From the NCBI GenBank assembly GCA_051881695.1, contig JBJEQJ010000021.1, forward strand, positions 1 to 39,345: DNA of 39,345 nt. Reading direction: 5' to 3'. Below are positions 7,154-13,446 of this stretch, piece by piece (within the stretch, counting starts at the first letter, position 1; each line of letters starts with the position of its first letter). This stretch comes from CAYJFG01 sp051881695. Lineage in GTDB: Bacteria > Bacillota > Clostridia > Oscillospirales > Acutalibacteraceae. Position numbers and translations under genes: made by a program. Under the pieces are notes generated by a model. It worked only from the letters and a program-made list of their open reading frames with translations. It made no database searches and was not told where the DNA came from.

Positions 7154-8074
7154 ATGATTATTGAAAGCTGTACCGTCTGCCCCAGAGCGTGCGGTGCAAG
7201 AAGAGATGAACAAAGCGGAGCAGGCTTTTGTAAGATGGGAAGTATGCCGGTTATAGCACGTGCCGCAGCGCATTATTGGGAGGAGCCGTGTATAAGCGGA
7301 ACAAACGGCAGCGGGGCGGTGTTTTTCAGCGGATGCACGCTTAAATGCGTATATTGCCAGAATTTTGAAATATCTGCACAAAACACCGGTAAAGCAGTAA
7401 CTCCTGCGGAGCTTGCAGATATTTACAAAAGCCTTTTTGAAAGCGGAGTACATAATATTAATCTGGTCAGTGCGTCGCATTTTATAGACCCGGTAATTGA
7501 AAGCCTTGATATTTACAAGCCTCCTATTCCTGTAGTATATAACTGCTCAGGATATGAAAGCATACAGTCAATTAAACGGCTTGACGGTTATGCAGATATT
7601 TTTCTGCCGGACTTTAAATATGCAGACGATAAGCTAGCAATGAGGTATTCAAGTGCGCCTGATTATACACAGACGGCAATAAGCGCAATATCGCAGATGA
7701 TAAAGCAAACAGGTGAACCGCAGTTTTCAGAAGATGGACTGCTTCAAAAAGGAACAATAATCCGTCATCTCGTTTTGCCGATGAATACAAAAAACAGTAT
7801 TGCAGTGCTAAAGCTTATAAAACAGCACTTTGACAAGGCTGCTATGGTAAGCCTTATGGCGCAGTATGTGCCCTGCGGCAGAGCAAGCGAATTTGCGGAG
7901 CTTAACCGCAGAATAACAAAGCGTGAATACCAAAAGGTAGCCGATGTACTGTTCGACTTGGAGCTTGACGGCTTTTTGCAGGAGCTTTCCTCCGCCGATA
8001 AAAGCTTTATTCCGGATTTTGACCTTACCGGGGTAAAGGAAATTCTTAAGGAACCACTGAATAAATTACGCTAA
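7154..8074 (+). CDS. PflA-like radical SAM protein (PflX/COG1313 type) with a repeat-encoded C-terminus
   Basis: A 306-residue radical SAM enzyme. The [4Fe-4S] cluster motif is CTLKCVYC (Cys61, Cys65, Cys68). An N-terminal Cys group (Cys6, Cys9, Cys13, Cys26) is typical of the COG1313 family, annotated as pyruvate-formate-lyase-activating homologs with unproven substrates. GAGAGG precedes the ATG. The family-typical end FIPDFDLTGV occurs at about 284-293, after which this copy continues with about 13 residues. Codons 298-306 and the TAA stop lie inside the MITE-like repeat that begins at 8046, so the original C-terminus has been replaced by repeat-derived residues LKEPLNKLR. Function is unlikely to be lost. 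Confidence 0.82.
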   Translation: MIIESCTVCPRACGARRDEQSGAGFCKMGSMPVIARAAAHYWEEPCISGTNGSGAVFFSGCTLKCVYCQNFEISAQNTGKAVTPAELADIYKSLFESGVHNINLVSASHFIDPVIESLDIYKPPIPVVYNCSGYESIQSIKRLDGYADIFLPDFKYADDKLAMRYSSAPDYTQTAISAISQMIKQTGEPQFSEDGLLQKGTIIRHLVLPMNTKNSIAVLKLIKQHFDKAAMVSLMAQYVPCGRASEFAELNRRITKREYQKVADVLFDLELDGFLQELSSADKSFIPDFDLTGVKEILKEPLNKLR

Positions 8075-8224
8075 AAGCTATTTGTACATCTTGCTTGCAT
8101 ATTTTCCGCCGATTTGTCCAAAAAATCCTCGTAATGCGCCAGCATTACTGCGGTTTATTTGTACAATCAAACGAAAAATCTGACGGTGCAATATGCACAA
8201 ACAATTTAATCAGTGTTTCCTTAA
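8046..8224 (+). mobile_element. MITE-like repeat, copy 1 (full length)
   Basis: 179 bp, bounded by TTAAGGAACCACTGAATAAAT on the left and, reversed, TTAAGGAAACACTGATTAAAT on the right (19 of 21 positions match). Internal features are a second inverted pair (TTTGTACATCTTGC near the left, GCAATATGCACAAA near the right) and a central hairpin GTAATGC-gcca-GCATTAC (8131-8148). No transposase is encoded, so it would be non-autonomous. The left end lies within the radical SAM gene and the right end directly precedes a terminator hairpin. Confidence 0.85.
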
Positions 8225-8231
8225 TACATAA

Positions 8232-8263
8232 AAACACACACGATTGGATACTCGTGTGTGTTT
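8232..8263. terminator. Bidirectional terminator between the radical SAM gene and rmlB
   Basis: A 12-bp stem, AAACACACACGA (8232-8243) and TCGTGTGTGTTT (8252-8263), with an 8-base loop. It is followed by TCTTTTCTT on the plus strand and preceded by an A-run for the minus strand. It sits between convergent genes. Confidence 0.8.
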
Positions 8264-8287
8264 CTTTTCTTATAAGTAAAAATGTTT

Positions 8288-9307
8288 TCACCTGTTTGCA
8301 TACATCTTTTCGTAGTAATTTTGATATTCGCCGGAAATAATTGTTTCCCACCAATCGCGGTTATCAAGATACCAGTTTATGGTTTTTTGTATGCCGTCCT
8401 CAAATTTTGTCTCAGGCAGCCAGCCCAGCTCGTTATGAATTTTTGTCGGATCTATTGCATAGCGCATATCGTGACCCTTTCTGTCGGTAACGTAGGTTAT
8501 AAGGCTCTCCGGCTTGCCGAGAGTTTTACATATTATTTTTACAATGTCTATGTTTCTCTTCTCGTTATGTCCGCCAATGTTATAAACCTCTCCGACTCTG
8601 CCGTTATGTATAATTAAATCAATAGCCTTGCAGTGGTCCTCTACATAAAGCCAGTCACGCACGTTCAGTCCCTTGCCGTAAACAGGCAGCGGCTTGTCCG
8701 CAAGCGCATTTGCAATCATAAGCGGAATTAGCTTTTCCGGGAAATGATAAGGGCCGTAATTGTTTGAACAGCGGCTGATAGTAACAGGTAAGCCGTATGT
8801 GCGGTAATATGCAAGCACAAGCAGATCTGCGCCTGCCTTTGAGGAGCTGTACGGACTGCTTGTGTGAATAGGCGTTTCTTCGGTAAAAAATAAATCGGGG
8901 CGGTCAAGCGGTAAATCTCCGTAAACCTCGTCTGTGCTTACCTGATGATAGCGTGTAATGCCGTATTTGCGGCAGGCGTCCATCATAACCTGAGTTCCGA
9001 GAATATTGGTTTTTAAAAACACCTCCGGATTGTCAATAGACCTGTCCACGTGGCTTTCCGCAGCAAAGTTTACCACAATGTCGGGGTGTTCCTCTTCAAA
9101 CAGCTTATAAATAGCCTCTCTGTCGCATATGTCTGTTTTGCAAAAACGAAAGCTCTCATTTTTAAGCGCCTGCTCCAGCGTGGATAGATTGCCCGCATAT
9201 GTTAAGCAGTCAACGCATACAATACGGTAGTCCGGGTGCTTTTCAAGCATATAATATATAAAATTTGCTCCGATAAATCCGGCGCCGCCGGTAACAATAA
9301 TTGTCAT
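8288..9307 (-). CDS. rfbB: dTDP-glucose 4,6-dehydratase
   Basis: A 339-residue extended short-chain dehydrogenase (RmlB). It converts dTDP-glucose to dTDP-4-keto-6-deoxyglucose with a tightly bound NAD. GGAGFIG (7-13) is the Rossmann loop, STDEVYGD carries the dehydratase residues Thr125-Asp126-Glu127, and Tyr153/Lys157 in SPYSSSKAGAD are the catalytic pair. TAGGAA precedes the ATG. It lies 55 bp downstream of rmlA on the same strand, so they are likely cotranscribed. rmlC and rmlD are absent from the window. The product may therefore feed another deoxysugar route, or the remaining genes lie elsewhere. Confidence 0.95.
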   Translation of the reverse strand: MTIIVTGGAGFIGANFIYYMLEKHPDYRIVCVDCLTYAGNLSTLEQALKNESFRFCKTDICDREAIYKLFEEEHPDIVVNFAAESHVDRSIDNPEVFLKTNILGTQVMMDACRKYGITRYHQVSTDEVYGDLPLDRPDLFFTEETPIHTSSPYSSSKAGADLLVLAYYRTYGLPVTISRCSNNYGPYHFPEKLIPLMIANALADKPLPVYGKGLNVRDWLYVEDHCKAIDLIIHNGRVGEVYNIGGHNEKRNIDIVKIICKTLGKPESLITYVTDRKGHDMRYAIDPTKIHNELGWLPETKFEDGIQKTINWYLDNRDWWETIISGEYQNYYEKMYANR

Positions 9308-9362
9308 AGCTGTATTCCTAACCCTTTAAAATTTATGTATCAATTTAGTATCAGATTTTTTG

Positions 9363-10250
9363 TCAGTACTGAACTCTGCCGTCAGCAACTGCAAGAAGAT
9401 GCTCCCCGTAGGGACTTTTTCCGTAACGTCCGGCAGATTCGGTTAGCTTTTCTTTAGAAATCCAACCGTTTCTGAATGCAATTTCCTCCAGTGCCGCAAC
9501 CTTAACGCCCTGCCTTTGCTCCACCATTCTTACAAATTCCGCTGCGTCAACAAGGCTGTCAACAGTGCCGGAATCAAACCATGCATAGCCTCGGCCGAGA
9601 AGCTGTACGTCAAGCTTTTCCTCTTTAAGATACATTTCATTGAGAGAGGTAATTTCATACTCTCCCCGCTTGCTGGGTTTAACGTTTTTTGCCTTTTCGC
9701 AAACGCCCTTGGGATAAAAGTACAATCCCGTTACTGCATAATTGCTTTTTGGATTTTCAGGCTTTTCTTCTATAGAAACTGCACGCTTGTTTTCGTCAAA
9801 CTCTACTACTCCGAATCGTTCGGGATCCTTTACATAATGACCGAACACAGTAGCGCGCATATTGTGTTCAGCATTTTTAAGTGCTTTTTTGAGCGTCGGA
9901 CTAAAACCGTTGCCGTAAAAAATGTTGTCGCCCAGTACCATAGCGCAGGCATCATCTCCGATAAATTCCTCGCCCAGAATAAATGCCTGTGCAAGGCCGT
10001 CCGGAGTTGGCTGTATCTTGTAGCTTAAGTTTATTCCAAGCTCACTGCCGTCACCCAAAAGAGCTTCAAAGCGAGGAGTATCTGTCGGGGTGGATATAAT
10101 AAGAATATCCTTTATTCCTGCCAGCATAAGGGTTGAAAGCGGATAATAAATCATCGGTTTATCATAAACCGGCAAAAGCTGCTTTGAGGTGACCATTGTA
10201 AGAGGATAAAGCCTTGTTCCGGCACCGCCGGCAAGCACAATACCTTTCAT
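9363..10250 (-). CDS. rfbA: Glucose-1-phosphate thymidylyltransferase
   Basis: A 295-residue nucleotidyltransferase (RmlA), the usual length for the family. GGAGTRLYPLTMVTSKQLLPV at the N-terminus (7-27) is the nucleotide-binding signature and LGDNIFYG (107-114) holds the metal-binding Asp108. It makes dTDP-glucose from dTTP and glucose-1-phosphate, the first step before RmlB. TAGGAGTG precedes the ATG. Ninety bases upstream lies MITE-like copy 2, so its promoter must be in the short remaining gap or within the repeat. Confidence 0.95.
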   Translation of the reverse strand: MKGIVLAGGAGTRLYPLTMVTSKQLLPVYDKPMIYYPLSTLMLAGIKDILIISTPTDTPRFEALLGDGSELGINLSYKIQPTPDGLAQAFILGEEFIGDDACAMVLGDNIFYGNGFSPTLKKALKNAEHNMRATVFGHYVKDPERFGVVEFDENKRAVSIEEKPENPKSNYAVTGLYFYPKGVCEKAKNVKPSKRGEYEITSLNEMYLKEEKLDVQLLGRGYAWFDSGTVDSLVDAAEFVRMVEQRQGVKVAALEEIAFRNGWISKEKLTESAGRYGKSPYGEHLLAVADGRVQY

Positions 10251-10292
10251 TGTATAAGCACTCCTAACCTTTTAAATATAAGTAATTAAGTA

Positions 10293-10308
10293 TTTCTGCA
10301 CGCAGAAA
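10293..10308. repeat. Short inverted repeat upstream of rmlA
   Basis: TTTCTGC-ac-GCAGAAA is a 7-bp perfect inverted repeat 43 bases upstream of the rmlA start. A similar pair (TTTCTGC, 7-base spacer, GCAGAAT) lies at 28110-28130 upstream of the glmU-like gene. It may be a small hairpin or a protein site; nothing more can be said. Confidence 0.35.
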
Positions 10309-10341
10309 GTGCGCTTTTACAGCAAAGATATATCAGAATAC

Positions 10342-10519
10342 TTAGGAAGCACTGAATAAATTACGCCGAAAGGCTATTTGCACATCTTGCTTGCATATTT
10401 TCCGCCGGTTTGCCCAAAAAATCCTCGTAATGCGTCAGCATTACTGCGGTTTGTTTGTACAATCTAACGAAAAATCTGACGGCGCAATATGCACAAATGA
10501 TTTAATCAGTGTTTCCTTA
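10342..10519 (+). mobile_element. MITE-like repeat, copy 2 (full length)
   Basis: 178 bp, with ends TTAGGAAGCACTGAATAAAT and, reversed, TAAGGAAACACTGATTAAAT. The central hairpin GTAATGC-gtca-GCATTAC is at 10427-10444. This is the only copy lying between divergent gene starts (rmlA and metY). Together with the promoter, operator and leader below, it accounts for most of the gene-free stretch 10251-10952. Confidence 0.85.
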
Positions 10520-10690
10520 TTTATATACATTTAAATTATATATTATTATATTAACAAAAGTCAATAAAACAATATGAATTATGGTGCTTTTTCTGTAAAA
10601 TTGTCAAAATTCTTTAAAGCTGTTTCCTAAAACACCCACAGTATGAATTTATGCTTATCCCTTAAAAGGAAAAATTTTTAGAAAAATGTG

Positions 10691-10718
10691 TTGACAAAAC
10701 TGTTTTATGTGGTATTAT
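10691..10718 (+). promoter_or_regulatory. Promoter of the metY-cysK operon
   Basis: A perfect TTGACA (10691-10696) and TATTAT (10713-10718) with a 16-base spacer. Transcription would start near 10725, about 228 bases upstream of metY. Confidence 0.7.
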
Positions 10719-10734
10719 ATATACAACGCTTTAA

Positions 10735-10755
10735 TTCCTATTATTTCAATAGGAA
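10735..10755. promoter_or_regulatory. Palindromic operator, probably for an Rrf2-family (CymR/IscR-like) repressor
   Basis: TTCCTATT (10735-10742) and AATAGGAA (10748-10755) form a perfect 8-bp inverted repeat with a 5-base centre, about 10 bases past the predicted start of transcription. There is no U-tract, so it is not a terminator. CCTAT..ATAGG palindromes are characteristic of CymR, the cysteine-metabolism repressor of Firmicutes. The link to CymR comes from motif recall and gene context. Confidence 0.55.
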
Positions 10756-10777
10756 AACTAAGAAAGGTCTGAGCGGT

Positions 10778-10858
10778 ATGATTTTAGCGGATAAGCTTTA
10801 TATTTTATTTTTGCAAGCGCAAATACAGCGATGTTGTAATTTAGACGAGCGAATGTAA
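10778..10858 (+). CDS. Possible 26-residue leader peptide with adjacent cysteine codons
   Basis: A short frame opens at ATG 10778 and ends at TAA 10856, encoding MILADKLYILFLQAQIQ then RCCNLDERM. Two consecutive TGT cysteine codons occur at 10832-10837. AAAGG lies ten bases upstream of the ATG. It sits in the long 5' UTR of metY-cysK, the genes that make cysteine and homocysteine, so ribosome stalling at the Cys codons when cysteine is short could control the operon. No intrinsic terminator is visible between 10858 and 10953, so any control would have to act through mRNA folding, Rho or translation of metY. It may be a chance frame. Confidence 0.35.
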   Translation: MILADKLYILFLQAQIQRCCNLDERM

Positions 10859-10952
10859 AGTTTTAAATGATGAGCAAATAACCGTTTTATAAAGATAAAA
10901 AACAAAATATATCAAAACAATTATTACAAAACACAGAAAGAGGTAAATATAA

Positions 10953-12251
10953 ATGAGTAAATTAAACGAAAGAGAACTTCACTTTGAAACAAAACAGCTT
11001 CACATAGGGCAGGAAGAGGCAGACCCGGTAACAGATGCAAGGGCGGTGCCGATATACGCAACAACATCTTATGTTTTTCATAACAGCCAGCATGCCGCAG
11101 ACCGCTTTGGTTTGAGAGATGCAGGCAACATATACGGCAGACTGACAAACCCGACGCAGGATGTTTTTGAAAGAAGAATAGCGGCTCTTGAGGGCGGCTC
11201 AGCGGCGCTTGCAGTTGCCTCGGGTGCAGCGGCAGTAACCTATACAATCCAGGCGCTTGCAGGTGCCGGTGATAACATTGTAGCGGCAAAGACAATATAC
11301 GGCGGCACTTACAACCTGCTTGAGCACACTCTTCCGAACTACGGAATAAACACCACCTTTGTTGACCCGGACGAGGACGGTGCATTTGAAAACGCAATAG
11401 ACGAAAATACAAAGGCTCTTTATATAGAAACACTGGGTAACCCGAATTCAAATATTATAGATATTAAAAAGGTTGCAGATACAGCACACAAACACAATAT
11501 TCCGCTTGTAGTGGACAGCACCTTTGCAACGCCTTATCTTTTAAGACCGTTTGAATACGGCGCAGATATTGTTGTTCATTCTGCTACAAAGTTCATCGGC
11601 GGCCACGGCACTGCAATAGGCGGTGTAATAGTTGAAAGCGGCAAATTTGATTGGGAAAAATCAGGCAAGTTCCCGCAGCTAAGCGAGCCGAACCCGTCTT
11701 ATCACGGCGCGGTATTCACAAAGGCAGCGCCCGGCGCTTCTCTTGTAACCTATGTTCGTGCAATTTTACTTCGTGACACAGGCGCTACGCTTTCACCGTT
11801 CCATGCGTTTATCTTCTTACAAGGACTTGAAACGCTTTCTCTTCGTGTTGAACGCCATGCCGAGAACACAAAGAAGGTTATCGAATATCTTTCAAAGCAC
11901 CCGCAGGTAGAAAACGTAAATCACCCGTCACTGCCCGATTCACCCTACAAAAAATTATATGACGAATACTTCCCGAACGGCGGCGGCTCAATCTTTACCT
12001 TTGAAATTAAGGGAGATGAGGAAACAGCAAAGAAGTTTATTGATAATTTACAGGTATTCTCCCTGCTTGCAAATGTTGCAGATGTTAAGTCGCTTGCAAT
12101 TCATCCGGCTTCAACCACACATTCACAGCTTACAGGTGAGGAGCTTATTGAACAGGGCATTAAGCCGAACACAATAAGACTTTCAATCGGAACAGAGCAT
12201 ATTGACGACATTATATTTGACCTTGATGAAGCGTTCAGGGCAGTATTATAA
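10953..12251 (+). CDS. metY: O-acetylhomoserine sulfhydrylase (MetY type)
   Basis: A 432-residue enzyme of the Cys/Met-metabolism PLP family. The PLP lysine is K213 in HSATKFIGGHGT; YGRLTNPT (61-68), ASGAAA (89-94) and the PLP-nitrogen Asp188 in VVDSTFATP are also seen. The length and the long C-terminal insert match O-acetylhomoserine sulfhydrylases rather than the shorter cystathionine synthases of about 380 residues. It makes homocysteine from O-acetylhomoserine and sulfide. GAAAGAGG lies about nine bases before the ATG. It is followed 50 bp later by cysK and shares its promoter, operator and leader. Confidence 0.92.
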   Translation: MSKLNERELHFETKQLHIGQEEADPVTDARAVPIYATTSYVFHNSQHAADRFGLRDAGNIYGRLTNPTQDVFERRIAALEGGSAALAVASGAAAVTYTIQALAGAGDNIVAAKTIYGGTYNLLEHTLPNYGINTTFVDPDEDGAFENAIDENTKALYIETLGNPNSNIIDIKKVADTAHKHNIPLVVDSTFATPYLLRPFEYGADIVVHSATKFIGGHGTAIGGVIVESGKFDWEKSGKFPQLSEPNPSYHGAVFTKAAPGASLVTYVRAILLRDTGATLSPFHAFIFLQGLETLSLRVERHAENTKKVIEYLSKHPQVENVNHPSLPDSPYKKLYDEYFPNGGGSIFTFEIKGDEETAKKFIDNLQVFSLLANVADVKSLAIHPASTTHSQLTGEELIEQGIKPNTIRLSIGTEHIDDIIFDLDEAFRAVL

Positions 12252-12301
12252 GAGTTTTTCATTGCATATTATTTAGCAGTTTGTTAAAGGAGATAATTAT
12301 A

Positions 12302-13234
12302 ATGGCAAAAATATATAAAAGCGTAACAGAATTAATAGGAAATACTCCGCTTGTTGAACTTACAAAGCTTGAAAAAAGCGAGAGCATTAAAGCCTCAATA
12401 TTTGCAAAGCTTGAATATTTCAATCCTGCAGGAAGCGTTAAGGACAGAATTGCAAAGGCTATGATTGAGGATGCAGAAGAGAAAGGAACCTTAAAGCAGG
12501 GCGCAACCATTATAGAGCCTACAAGCGGTAACACAGGTATAGGACTTGCAAGCGTTGCAACTGCAAAGGGATATAAGGTAATACTTACAATGCCTGAAAC
12601 GATGAGCATTGAACGCAGAAATCTACTTAAGGCATACGGTGCAGAGCTTGTGCTTACAGACGGCACAAAGGGAATGAAGGGAGCAATAGAAAAGGCAAAC
12701 GAGCTTAACAAAGAGCTTGAAGGCTCGGTTATTCTCGGACAGTTTGACAACCCTGCAAATCCCAAGGCGCACTTTAACACAACAGGTCCGGAAATCTGGA
12801 ACGATACCGACGGTAAGGTGGATATATTTGTTGCCGGCGTAGGCACAGGCGGTACGCTTTCAGGCGCAGGAGAATATTTAAAAAATAAAAACCCTGATTT
12901 AAAGGTAGTTGCCGTAGAGCCGCTTACATCTCCGGTGCTTTCACAGGGCAAAAGCGGCCCTCATAAAATTCAGGGTATAGGCGCCGGATTTGTCCCGAAC
13001 ACCTTGAATACCGAAATTTATGATGAGATTATCACCGTTGATAACGACGACGCATTTAAAACGGGCAACAAAATTGCAAAGACAGAGGGCGTACTTGTCG
13101 GTATTTCTTCCGGTGCGGCTGTTTATGCGGCTCTTGAGCTTGCAAAGCGACCGGAAAACGAGGGCAAGAGCATAGTAGTAATCCTGCCGGACACAGGCGA
13201 CAGATACTTGTCAACTCCGCTTTTTGAGTCTTAA
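12302..13234 (+). CDS. cysK: Cysteine synthase A (O-acetylserine sulfhydrylase)
   Basis: A 310-residue fold-type II PLP enzyme making cysteine from O-acetylserine and sulfide. The PLP lysine is K47 in GSVKDRI, the substrate loop is PTSGNTG (73-79) and the phosphate loop is GTGGT (181-185). The ATG at 12302 is chosen because AAAGGAG lies about ten bases upstream; the in-frame TTG at 12281 sits before that site. The operon ends at a strong terminator. Confidence 0.95.
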   Translation: MAKIYKSVTELIGNTPLVELTKLEKSESIKASIFAKLEYFNPAGSVKDRIAKAMIEDAEEKGTLKQGATIIEPTSGNTGIGLASVATAKGYKVILTMPETMSIERRNLLKAYGAELVLTDGTKGMKGAIEKANELNKELEGSVILGQFDNPANPKAHFNTTGPEIWNDTDGKVDIFVAGVGTGGTLSGAGEYLKNKNPDLKVVAVEPLTSPVLSQGKSGPHKIQGIGAGFVPNTLNTEIYDEIITVDNDDAFKTGNKIAKTEGVLVGISSGAAVYAALELAKRPENEGKSIVVILPDTGDRYLSTPLFES

Positions 13235-13255
13235 TACAATAAAAAAATAATAACA

Positions 13256-13284
13256 GCCGCCGAGCATATGCGTTGCTCGGCGGC
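13256..13284 (+). terminator. Terminator of metY-cysK
   Basis: A perfect 10-bp GC-rich stem, GCCGCCGAGC (13256-13265) and GCTCGGCGGC (13275-13284), with a 9-base loop, then GTTTTGTG. An upstream A-run would also let it work in the reverse direction. Confidence 0.85.
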
Positions 13285-13310
13285 GTTTTGTGTAGCTGTT
13301 ATTAGTTTAT

Positions 13311-13446
13311 TTAAGGAAACACCGATTAAATCGTGTGCATATTGCGCCGTCAGATTTTTCGTTAGATTGTATAAACAAACCGGCGGAGAATATGCAAGCA
13401 AAATGTGCAAACAGCTTTTAGCGTTATTTATTCAGTGGTTACTTAA
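13311..13446 (-). mobile_element. MITE-like repeat, copy 3 (inverted, central hairpin deleted)
   Basis: 136 bp in reverse orientation relative to the other copies. Both ends are intact: TTAAGGAAACACCGATTAAAT at 13311 and, on the minus strand, TTAAGTAACCACTGAATAAAT at 13446. Compared with copy 2 it lacks about 41 bp including the central GTAATGC/GCATTAC hairpin. The junction falls on a CGGTTTG that occurs twice in the intact copy, at the edges of the missing segment. The left end enters the 3' end of the dockerin gene. Confidence 0.85.

Noticed and set aside
8095..8340. Open frames over the MITE-like copies (8095, 13268)
   Set aside because: They follow the repeat and terminator sequence, differ between copies and lack ribosome sites.
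10725..10952. S-box (SAM) riboswitch or Cys T-box upstream of metY
   Set aside because: Neither the S-box core nor a T-box GGGTGG core nor a terminator is present in the leader.
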